64,000 nt of DNA from Apostichopus japonicus (Eukaryota > Echinodermata > Holothuroidea > Aspidochirotida > Stichopodidae). Below are positions 25,351 to 36,382 of this stretch, in pieces. Each line of letters begins with the position of its first letter. Position 1 is the stretch's first letter. The notes beneath the pieces were generated by a model. The model ran no database searches. It worked only from the letters and a program-made list of their open reading frames with translations, and was not told the origin of the DNA. The stretch covers positions 2,317,501 to 2,381,500 of the forward strand of contig NC_092577.1 in the NCBI RefSeq assembly GCF_037975245.1, in the 5' to 3' direction. The translations under genes were made by a program, and so were the position numbers.

Positions 25351-26301
25351 AGTAAGGAAAAGTCTTATCATTGTAAGCCCTGCGATAAAACCTACAGAAG
25401 ATTGCACAACTTTCAGAGACATGAGCGGACACATTCAGCCAAACAAGGCAATGAGTGCCTATATTGTGGAAAGGAATTTCGCCAACATTCTGCATTAAAG
25501 CGACACCACAGAATTCATACTGGAGAGAAGCCATTTAGATGCCGCAAGTGTAACAAACCGTTTTCGTATATGTCAAGCCTGAGAGGTCACGAAAGGACAC
25601 ACACAGGAGAGAAACCGTTCCAGTGCAATTTTTGCGATGAGAAGTTTGCCTGGAGAAAATCCCATAGAAGCCACACGAGATTGCATACCGGCGAGAAGCC
25701 ATTCCAGTGTCAAATTTGCGATAAAGTTTTAAAAAATAACAGTTCGTTGAGGTGCCATTACAAGGCGCACACTGGCGAGAAGCACGTCGTTTGTAAATAC
25801 TGCGGTAAAAGGTTCGCAAATAATCGGAACTCGAGAGGTCACATGAAGATCCACGAAGGCAAAGAACCATACCAGTGTTATTTTTGTGACAGAGTTTATG
25901 CAGACTCAAGTCAATTAGAAGACCATTTTGAAACACCCAAGGGTGACAATGCCTTCGAGTGCGCCATGTGCAACGAAACTTTCAGCAAGCGTGGAAATTT
26001 GAATATTCATCAAAAGCAACATGGATTCTTTCGTTGTTACACATGTGAGAAGAGCTTTAAATCGTCTTCAAATTTGGAAAAGCACAGAAGGTTACATTCC
26101 GGCGAGGATAGATTCCAGTATCGTTACTGCGGCAAATGCTTTGCACGAGCAGAGTATGTAACTCGACACGAAATGACACATTCTAGGAACAAGGCATTTT
26201 TGTGCAGTTCCTGCGGCAATATGTTCTCAAAACTGGGTGCCCTCAAACGTCACGAGAAGACACATTCAGATGAAAGACCCTGCAAGTGCAATAAAAGATA
26301 A
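25351..26301 (+). CDS. Poly-C2H2 zinc-finger protein exon, intact copy
   Basis: This is an open frame of about 317 codons beginning right after a stop at 25348-25350. There is no ATG upstream of the first finger, so the true N-terminus must come from another exon or the frame is a remnant. Eleven fingers are readable, starting with YHCKPCDKTY and continuing with NECLYCGKEF, FRCRKCNKPF, FQCNFCDEKF and so on. Finger 7 ends in Pro where unit 1 has the second zinc-binding His, and finger 10 has Tyr for the first Cys, so two fingers are probably dead. The frame ends at a stop after CNKR. Two further fingers follow in another frame (about 26351-26521). It is likely a nuclear DNA-binding protein if expressed; the target is unknown. 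Confidence 0.75.
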   Translation, partial: SKEKSYHCKPCDKTYRRLHNFQRHERTHSAKQGNECLYCGKEFRQHSALKRHHRIHTGEKPFRCRKCNKPFSYMSSLRGHERTHTGEKPFQCNFCDEKFAWRKSHRSHTRLHTGEKPFQCQICDKVLKNNSSLRCHYKAHTGEKHVVCKYCGKRFANNRNSRGHMKIHEGKEPYQCYFCDRVYADSSQLEDHFETPKGDNAFECAMCNETFSKRGNLNIHQKQHGFFRCYTCEKSFKSSSNLEKHRRLHSGEDRFQYRYCGKCFARAEYVTRHEMTHSRNKAFLCSSCGNMFSKLGALKRHEKTHSDERPCKCNKR

Positions 26302-28155
26302 AGTGTATACGATCCTAGTTCTTTGGCCAAGCATTAGTTGGTGCACACTGGGGGAGAAACCTTTTCAATGCCAATACTGTGAGAAAAGATTCCTCGTTGC
26401 TTCTAGCATGCGAATTCACGAGAGGTTATACACAGGTATACGGCATTATCATTGCAAGTACTGTGACAAATCCTTCAATTATGCAACAGGTCTAAGCAAC
26501 CATGAGAAACAGCAAATAGGAGTGAGCGGGATCAGTTACACTATGCATGGCTTACCCGGCCTTTAGGAGTGTGTGGAAAACATCGCTGAAGATGATTCAT
26601 TTTTTGGCCTTTTTCCTGAGGTAACATGAGTATGACATGAGCCACTGATGTTCACTCCTTATTCTCCAACATTTTCTGTATGAGTACAAAGTCACATATT
26701 TTTGTTATATTTTCCAACAATGTTGCCTTTATGGGTAAATTTCAGTTCTCACAAAATTGTGCTGAAGGTGAGCGCTTTAGTTATATCTTAATTGCCAGGT
26801 GATATTTTAATTCTTTGGAAATAAATTCATGAAATTATTTTCAACTTGGAGTATGACATAAAAAAACCAAGTTGAGCGAGTGAGTTGCAAAAGGGGAGTT
26901 TTGTGCCTTGAGAATGTTGTAACGAATGTTACTTTTACCACGGTTATTCTGTTTCATTTTGTAACTTTTGTTATTGTTGTATTTCTAAGTCAATGCCATT
27001 TGTTCTTCTGATTAAACTGAGGCTAAATTATGTAAAATTCCTTGTTTAAAGTAAAACTTTTTAAATTTTTTTTACAAAGTTTGTTTTCAGGTTTTGCAGC
27101 TGGTAGTAACAGTCCTTTTCAATAATTTTTTTTTTCAAACGCCTTTAAATGTAAGCGTTACACCAAGAAGTATGCCTTAAAAACCAACACAGTGTGTAAA
27201 TTTCTGTTAAAGCCAGACATTTTCAACGTAACCATTTTGTTTTGACTTTGTTACACCGCTTATCTTTGGCTTATCTTTGTAAATTTCCATTTTGGTATCT
27301 AGATAAGAAATTGTTATATCTAGACAGATAAAGTGATAAATTTTTTGTATGCAAATTTCTTACCGGCATTTATTTCATTTATTCATTTTTCCTTTGTTTT
27401 CATATGGCCCATTGTCTTTCTTGTTGAAATATAAATGATTTTTTTCCCACTATTTCTTGACTTCAATTTACATTGTTTTGTGGCCCTATGTTCAGTAATA
27501 CACATACACATATATAGTTGTAGGGGTCTAGATTTGAACCAGTAACCCTGCAGGAATACTGTAATTTTGTGACATGTTTTGTGTAGATACCAACTGTCAT
27601 ATCCAAATCAGAATGAAAGCTTCTCTTAATAAGTTAATTGCCTTTCTGTACTTTGTTGTTAGCCATGCAGTGATCCCCTCAGGAATACAAGCAAGAATGA
27701 GTAAACGTAATAAATATTTAAGTACTGTTGTTGAAAGTTTAAATTATTTCTAAAGGTGTCTGCAAAGGTTTGCATATGTTCTATTTAGGTAGGAGATAAT
27801 ATAAATTGTGCTATTGTTTGATATAGTTTTGGGATGTTCCATAACATATTTAGAATTGTGTGCTAATACTTTTGGGCACAATATTCTGCTATTTCATGGA
27901 CCAATAAAAATCATTAATGTTATCATTCCAGGTTATGTTTTTGTTCAGTCCTGGTTGGCTCAATATCTAAAGATTCGAAACTTGGTCAAATTATAAAAAA
28001 CATGATACAGATTGTTGTCTTGGGATATTAACAATTTGTGGGGAGGTCAAGAAATGTCAACTTCTGAAAATTTGGCGTTTTAGTGAGAGATCAGAGGAAG
28101 AAGTGAAACTGAGTGTTGGCAAAATGTCATAGCATTATAAATGTACTATTATATT
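26302..28155. other. Zinc-finger 3' remnant and spacer, unit 2
   Basis: Out-of-frame fingers with FQCQYCEKRF and YHCKYCDKSF extend to about 26521. The AT-rich spacer after that matches units 1 and 3. The block at about 27466-27657 is absent from unit 1 and holds, on the minus strand, a box B-like ggttcaaatc, so it may include a tRNA-derived SINE. No gene is seen. Confidence 0.6.
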
Positions 28156-28428
28156 GAGAGCGAGATGGCCAATTGGCTAAGGCGTTGGACTTGGATCCAA
28201 GGATTGCTGGTTCGATTCCTGCCTGGTTCTTTACATTTTGTAATTGGGCAAGATGCTTTATCTCACTTGCCTCTCTCCACCCAGGGGTTAAATGGGTACC
28301 TGTGAGGTAACTTGTTATTGGGTGCAATATATGCCTGCAGCTGGCTGGAGGCTTGATTGTCTCTGGGACAGGTTATCATTGACCAGGGGAATTATAATGT
28401 CAGTAAAGCGCAATAAATATCAAATATT
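28156..28428 (+). repeat. tRNA-derived SINE, unit 2
   Basis: This is the orthologue of the SINE at 10744 and has the same box A and box B features. A few bases are missing near the tail. Confidence 0.78.
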
Positions 28429-28733
28429 ATAATTATTATTGCCTATCAAATTCACATGGTCAGTGTGGATTTTGGTGTGAGTGAAAAGTTACTTGCTGTA
28501 AGTGGAGATCTTTAATTCTTAATATTGCAAGAATGATATTAACTTGTAGAGAACTTGTACTTTCAATACTGAGTAGGCATTGATTATGATTTGCAACAAG
28601 TATGTAGTTTTAGGTGGAGGCTAAAGGAGACCTTGAACAGATGTCACTCACTTTAAACCACAAACCTCCAAAGGGGTAGTATTGACCAGTGGTACATATG
28701 GCAAGCCGTTTTAACATTTACCTCCCTATTCTA

Positions 28734-29226
28734 CTTAAGTAGAATTAATTGCACTTAAGTAGAATACAATTAAGCTTAAGTGAAATGAATTGCACTTAAG
28801 TAGAATACAATTAAGCTTAAGTAAAATGAATTGCACTTAAGTAGAATTGCATTTTACTTAAGTTTAATTGTATTCCACTTAAGTAAAATTACCACTTTCT
28901 TTTAAGCTTAAGTTAAATTCAATTTCACTTAAGCTTAATTGTATTCTACTTAAGTAAAATACAATTCTACTTAAGTAAAATTTAATTTAGCTTAAGTAAA
29001 AGTGTCATTCTTTTTCACTTAAGCTAAATGCATTTTACTTAAGTAAAATTGTATTTTACTTAAGTAGAATACAATTAAGCTTAAGTGAAATTCAATTTAA
29101 CTTAAGCTAAATTGTATTCTACTTAAGTAGAATTGTATTTTACTTAAGTAGAATACAATTGCATTTTACTTAAGTAAAATTCAATTCTACTTAAGTAAAA
29201 TACAATTTAGCTTAAGTGGAATTGAA
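28734..29226. repeat. Left CTTAAG palindrome array
   Basis: About 23 CTTAAG cores occur in 490 bp, each in a near-palindromic frame such as tacttaagta or gcttaagt, joined by AATT-rich linkers about 15 bases long. Confidence 0.9.
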
Positions 29227-30142
29227 GGATATGGCAAGCCGTTATAACATTTACCTTGTGCGGAGAAGTGGTTGGTCTGGGGGCAATGTTTACATGCATG
29301 GTACCATGCCTTGTGATACTTCTAGTATACTAGTACCACTGATTGGGTATGTCATGTTGTAGTCGTTCCCTTGCCCTCAAAAGTGCTTTTCCAACTGCAT
29401 CAGCAACAGTTTGCAACGATTTATTGGCTGGCTGCATTTACCAAATGTCTAACGTTCAGACTCAGTGATAAACAAAGCTTTGCTTCATTTGCTAAGTATG
29501 GTGTTATGTTCGTATATACACAACGAAAGCTGGATAAGTATCACAGAATGGGGGAATGGCCGCAAATGGTTACGTAACTAGTACGTCTTGAACGTAACTC
29601 TATAGGTCTCGCATCACAATTAATTGTTCCATTGACTTACACACTAAACTCATCACTTTCAAGACCTGCCAAAGCATAGATAGAAGTTTTCATCTGGTAT
29701 ATCCTACCCACCACACGATAGCTGTGTTCTAGTGGCCTATCATGGCACTTGCAAACTTCCATATCATGACCGTTTAGATTATGAGCTAGAAGAGGAGCAA
29801 GTTTATCACACTGAACCCTTCCATATGCTCGTTCGGGGTAATATCAACATTTAACCAAAGATTTTAAAAATGGTTTATATCACCTTCGATCCTCCCTATT
29901 TTCACACCATCTGTACTTAAAATTATGCTCTTTCATATAAAGGCAGAAAAAAACGATGACAGTAAATGATAACATGCTTAATAGAAGCTTTACGTTAGGT
30001 ACTTTTACCTCTTTTCTGACAATGGTAAACCTATTGAGCGGATGAACACGTGGTGAGGTACCTATAATAGTATACAGAGTCGGACTTCGCGGCAAGTACA
30101 GTGACGCAATGAGTAGCATACACTGATTGACCAATCACATTT

Positions 30143-30566
30143 TACTTAAGCTAAATTGCATTTTACTTAAGTGAAATAGATTGACCAATCACATTTCACT
30201 TAAGCGTAATTCTATTTCACTTAAGTAAAATGCAATTTAGCTTAAGTGAAATTGAAAAGCCATTTTGCTTAAGTAGAATAGCATTTTACTTAAGTAGAAT
30301 TGAATTTTACTTAAGCAGAATTGCATTTTACTTAAGCAGAATTGAATTTTACTTAAGCAGAATTGTATTTTACTTAAGTAGAATTGTATTTCACTTAAGT
30401 AAAATACGATGTAGACAAAAACCGTTTGAACTTAAGCTAATATGAATTCCACTTAAGTGGAATACAATTAAGCTTAAGTAAAATGCAATTCTACTTAAGT
30501 GCAATTCATTTCACTTAAGCTTAATTGTATTCTACTTAAGTGGAATTAATTCTACTTAAGTAGAAT
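30143..30566. repeat. Right CTTAAG palindrome array
   Basis: About 19 CTTAAG cores occur in 420 bp with the same linker style as the left array. Its right edge adjoins the terminal inverted repeat. Confidence 0.9.
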
Positions 30567-30603
30567 AGAGAGGTAAATGTTAAAACGGCTTGCCATAGGT
30601 ACA

Positions 30604-32372
30604 TACACTTGGCATGTGGTTTTCCCATTACAACTTCTATAGGTTTCGGGTGTGGGTGAGCTATATTTTAGGTCAGCAGAGATAAAATTGTCAGAATCTT
30701 CCAAAGAAAAACAGCTTGTCTCAAGAATTGTTAACTTTGAGAAAAGTTTGTAATTGCATCATCACATTGTCTCAAAATCACAATCAAGTAGAACACAGTT
30801 CACGTTGAGTATTAACATCTTAATTTATTGCAATACATAGTCATACTGTACAGGACAGACGTAGGACGAGATGTCCAAGATTACATGTTGACGTATGGAG
30901 AGACAGGGTGAACAAGGACGAGCAGACGGCATGCTTTAACTTATATACCAATATGCAAATACACAACGTAATAACATACAGGTGCAGATTCTACAATGTT
31001 TGCACACGTGTATCTAATGCATATTCAATAACATTACAGCCTCCATGTACGGGACATTGTTGATCGCTCTTCGACCTGGGTATCTTTACATAACTGGAAA
31101 AACATTCAATAATCGGCAAAATATAATTTAACCAATCCCAATAAGCCTTTTACACCGTTCATTTAGGACACTGTGAAAAGGAAGAAACATTTATCTGAGG
31201 CAGTCCTATATATGCAAATACCGTATATTCACCTGCAGGAGAGATATTTCAATGGCAGGCAAGGTGACAATTATATTGTTACGTTGAATTTCTCATCTCC
31301 ATATCTTTTCCTTCTTTCTATGGAACGCGACAATGGAAAACTTATTCGTTATCTAAACTAAGTTTGTTTGTTGTTGTCTAAACTAAATTTGTTGTTGCTG
31401 TTTTACCATGCTGTTGCTCAAACTTACGTTGATATCCAAAGTTCCGTTGTGTAACTTACGGCGTTGTCTAAACTTACGTCATTGTCTAAACTTACGTTGC
31501 TTCCGTCGGCGTTAGTTCAACAACTGTTCAACCACGTGATGTAAAACATAGGCGTTTCGTACGAAATTCAACAAACAGTCACCAGCCCAGGAGAATACAT
31601 GATACGTAGGCTGCTACCACTACTACTACTAGGCCTACTACTGTTACACCTTAAGGCTTGAGCAATATTGGTACTCTAACTACTGATACTTTAAGCCTAC
31701 TACTAATAGACTCAACAATGGAAAGAATTCTAAACAGTCTAGACTACCCACATATCCCAATGGTGAAATGTTAAAACAGCAGCAACAAGTTTACAAGCCT
31801 CGATTCTTCCTCTGAGTAGATCACCGTATAGGTGATGTGATGTCCGGGCACGGAGCTGAAAAGCCGACTAAAAGCTTAAGACGCAGACGAAAATCCGTAA
31901 TATAAAAACACACACTAACGAAAGTCCGTAGTAAAGTGATAATACAACTTGTATTTACAGAGATATTTACACCGTTCGTCACAAAAAACATGAAAAACAA
32001 GGAAACAAAACAACTGTAGAATGATACACTCTAAACGCTAGCGAAACACACTAAAAATACTCGAAATCATATAAACGTATACTCGTAGGTCTTAACTGGT
32101 GATATTTTGACTCGTAAATACCGTGTTGGCTTTTAGACTTTCAACACCCGAAAACATAAAAATAACTTTTCTATGGAAGGCCAAATAAGCAGCTCTGCCA
32201 CTACAGGTGATGTGTGACGTCACAGCGGAAACTTTTCTGCAAAGCTTAACATGCCATGTCATACACTTCCTTTTGATTTATCTTTGAAACCTGAAATGTT
32301 CACTCAGCATCAACAATTCCCTGTGTTGGAATCTCATCAAAACGCAACTTTCTGTATATATATAAACATATA

Positions 32373-32423
<51 letters not shown>

Positions 32424-32424
32424 G

Positions 32425-32455
<31 letters not shown>

Positions 32456-33055
32456 ATTTACATGTGCGTGTGTTTTACGTACCGTATATACGCTATAAAC
32501 CAACTACCCTGTTATATGTCCAACTATTTACAGGTATCTCGAACACTAATATGCGCCCCACAATGTTGTGAGAATGGCTACACGAAATAAAGAGCATCTA
32601 AGGAACAATATACAGGATGGAAGATGTGATGACATTACAAAAATATAGAACTACTCCAGATGAGTCATATGGGCCTACCAGGATTCATCAGTTCATATGA
32701 CTTCATGGAAATTTATGGAAACAAAAAATTATCAAGAAATATAATATAACTTGCAAATGAGTAGTTTAAAGCTGTTAAAAATGCTTATAAATATGTTTGT
32801 TTTGTTGCCATGTTACGGTCTCAAGTCACACTTGAAGCAATCTATGACAAGCTATATGATTATATATATTATACATTTTTGACGAGTAGAAGAACATATT
32901 GGACCAATTATAACCAGTAACAACATTATTTACATAAATTAACAATACATTATACGGTTCTAAGTGCTATGCATGAACCAAGCGTGATGTGTTACATCAG
33001 CATCAGGTGGGGGATTTATAGGCCTGAAGGTGTTAATCCCGCCCCCCCCCTTCCC

Positions 33056-33057
<2 letters not shown>
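30604..33057. other. Spacer of unit 2 up to the TA tract
   Basis: It matches 17492-19800 and about 46500-48240 closely. It includes a TA tract at about 32367-32453. No gene is seen. Confidence 0.6.
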
Positions 33058-33113
<56 letters not shown>

Positions 33114-33197
33114 AAAGAAAGAGAGAGTGCGAGATATGATACATATATCACATCAGGGAGTTCCCTGCATGTCATAAAAATCCTCAATGATAATATC

Positions 33198-33288
<91 letters not shown>

Positions 33289-33290
33289 TC
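33058..33290. repeat. (TA)n tracts around the dispersed repeat
   Basis: TA tracts lie at about 33058-33110 and 33202-33285, with the left copy of the gtgcgagata repeat (33111-33195) between them. Confidence 0.9.
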
Positions 33291-33505
33291 ACTCCAGAAG
33301 CACTGCACCACCCCCTTCACCCCAATAAGATGTCTATAGCAATTGGCCGGCGTAAGTGAACCAAAAAAGGGGGACTTTCTTTCTTGTTTGCTTTAGATCG
33401 TTTGATACTTAGTCTTTTTTTGGAAGAAAAAAACACAGACAAAACACGAAATATAGGTCTTATCGTTACTGACCTAAAGTCAATCAAATAAACATGAGTC
33501 AAGGC

Positions 33506-34453
33506 TTATGGTTGTTCGTTTATCGTATTAAGTTCAATTTCGGGTTCATTGTTAATTTTAAAGCTCATCAACCACAGTGCAATGGTTTTCAAACAAGGAA
33601 ACGTATTTAAGAATGCCTCTCGATAGATTGAGCCAAATATGTTATAAATAACAGGATTTAAACCAGAATTGAGTAATGTACAGATGATTAACGCGCTGGG
33701 ATAAAATTCTTGACCAAAAAAAGGGAGAAAGAAAAAAGCGTCAAAGATCAACACTAGACTCACGAAGACAAAGGAATTAATAATGACTGCTATCGTCACT
33801 TGCTGTTGCTGTCTAGCGATATTTCTGTTAGACACATTTCCTCTGTGCAGCTCATGCCTCTTCCTTAACACAATAATAATCTTTAAATTAAGGATCCCTG
33901 TCCCAATGAAGGTTACAAAATCATAAAGAATTATGATAAAAATAGAGAGATAAAAAACCAGAGATGCAGTTACCAAAAGTAAAGCAAAAGCAGCGGTAGC
34001 AATGAGTAGCATAACAAGTAAACGTATCTTCGGGCATGTAGTGTGTCTTATTGATTGATTTATCGGATCGCTAACAACCTTGTATCGATCCCATGACAAC
34101 AACATGATCAATGTACATGAGACGATTTGAGCTGGACATCTAATAATTAGTGTTAATAGTAAGCCTCGAAGACTATCAAGATCTGTGTCACTAAGATATA
34201 AAGATGCTCCCAATAGTATATAAATAATCGAGGTATACATATCTATGAATGACAAAGGTATCAAGTAAATATTCAACCGCATTGTTCTTAAAGAGGATTG
34301 TTTGACAACTGTGAACAAAAATGCACCGTTAGAAAGAAAGGCGAGAATTCCTAAAATAAATGATGTTACAGCAGGGCCATTCGACTGAGTTAGAGACATA
34401 ACCCAACGTGGAATTGAGGCATTTGATTGTTCGTATTGAACGTATTCCATCAC
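33506..34453 (-). CDS. Class A-like orphan GPCR, copy 3
   Basis: A 315-residue seven-helix receptor, intact, starting with two Met residues. The motifs LSNG, WDRY and NPVIY are kept. Intracellular loop 2 (VSDPINQSIRH) and loop 3 are essentially identical to copy 2, with one change seen in loop 3. The first extracellular loop differs strongly: copy 2 has a segment around SDTYVGIYADLF where this copy has SDTDLDSLRGLL. The region of TM4 to TM5 also differs. The family features and the uncertainty about the ligand are as for copy 2. It lies 31 bp from a divergent mini-ORF that I do not accept as a gene. Confidence 0.9.
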   Translation of the reverse strand: MMEYVQYEQSNASIPRWVMSLTQSNGPAVTSFILGILAFLSNGAFLFTVVKQSSLRTMRLNIYLIPLSFIDMYTSIIYILLGASLYLSDTDLDSLRGLLLTLIIRCPAQIVSCTLIMLLSWDRYKVVSDPINQSIRHTTCPKIRLLVMLLIATAAFALLLVTASLVFYLSIFIIILYDFVTFIGTGILNLKIIIVLRKRHELHRGNVSNRNIARQQQQVTIAVIINSFVFVSLVLIFDAFFFLPFFGQEFYPSALIICTLLNSGLNPVIYNIFGSIYREAFLNTFPCLKTIALWLMSFKINNEPEIELNTINEQP

Positions 34454-34769
34454 GCAGTATATCGTTTCAATTCGTTAACTAGACATGGATCTCAACAATA
34501 GCACAACACGGACATTCCTTGGTCCAGAGGGTAGCTCTTATGCAACAGAAGAAAGAACCACTGCAACAAGAAGGGGAAAAACTCATATAAAAAGGAAATC
34601 CGTTCTGTCATTAATTTTTCTTCCAGTTCCAACAGTGATTATTGTCATATCTGCTATTATCAGTATTCTGTTGATCAATTTGCCAATGAAACTCACTCCG
34701 TATTGATACAATTTAATGGTATACTATCATGTAACCGGTAAATCAATTAAATAGTGAGTACAATACAAA
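34454..34769. other. GPCR 3 5' flank
   Basis: This is the conserved flank. It contains a 73-codon plus-strand frame (34485-34706) with a hydrophobic C-terminus, rejected as a gene because changes against unit 4 are mostly amino-acid altering (7 of 9). Confidence 0.5.
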
Positions 34770-35910
<1,141 letters not shown>

Positions 35911-35945
<35 letters not shown>

Positions 35946-36060
35946 CATATATATTTATATATATATATTTATATATATATTTATATATTTATATTTATAT
36001 ATTTCTTTTTCTATATATTTCTATGCATATGATGAGATATATATATATATATATATATAA
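35911..36060. repeat. TA-rich tract before the Penelope-like element
   Basis: TA and TTTATAT variants continue the ATCT tract. The Penelope-like element is inserted in this TA-rich block. Confidence 0.85.
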
Positions 36061-36280
36061 GGTAAGTGATTGGAAGTAAAACAGCCAATAATTGGTTTTT
36101 GCAGAGCTTTCGAGCAAAACTAGCTCTTCTTCAGTGCATGATCACCGAAAGTGACAAGGAGTAGCAGGAATTTGAAACTATTTTACAGAGAAGATTGTCG
36201 GCATGGTTGTAAAGTCAAAGCGACTTACTGATTTCTGCTGAATTGAGCAGAAGTTTTAGAAAATCCGATTATTTTAATCC
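36061..36280. repeat. Left inverted arm of the Penelope-like element
   Basis: This arm is about 90 percent or more complementary to 38838-39058 by eye. Its minus strand has ctgaaga, then a four-base-pair stem gagc/gctc, then gaaa, which resembles the core of a minimal hammerhead ribozyme. One extra A after ctgaaga departs from the textbook core. Confidence 0.8.
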
Positions 36281-36382
36281 AGCAAATTTGGCCAGCAAAT
36301 TGATTCTAAAACCAGAAAACTGCAAAAAGAACTCCCCAAGAACGAGTTCGAAATAAAGCTTGACTCCATCTCCAAAATATGC

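Larger units (their letters stand above)
28697..30597. mobile_element. 1.9-kb inverted-repeat element with CTTAAG arrays
   Basis: The ends carry tatggcaagccgttttaaca and its reverse complement. A 6-bp duplication, ggtaca, lies at 28691-28696 and 30598-30603. Units 1 and 3 have the undisturbed site (gtggtacatac). Two arrays of palindromes centred on CTTAAG fill the left (28734-29226, about 23 sites) and right (30143-30566, about 19 sites) ends. A central 0.9 kb of unrelated sequence has only short ORFs. A direct copy of the left terminus recurs at 29230, so the left part may be a nested or duplicated end. I recognise no transposase, so the element is probably non-autonomous. Confidence 0.85.

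Noticed and set aside
28734-29226. A CRISPR-like array
   Set aside because: The repeated unit is a short palindrome with AT-rich linkers of similar composition; there are no unique spacers and the genome is animal.
34485-34706. A 73-codon ORF divergent from GPCR 3, with a twin at 49540-49761 and a possible membrane tail
   Set aside because: Between the two intact versions I counted nine changes, seven of them altering amino acids, and units 1 and 2 carry a frame-breaking base. That is what neutral DNA gives.
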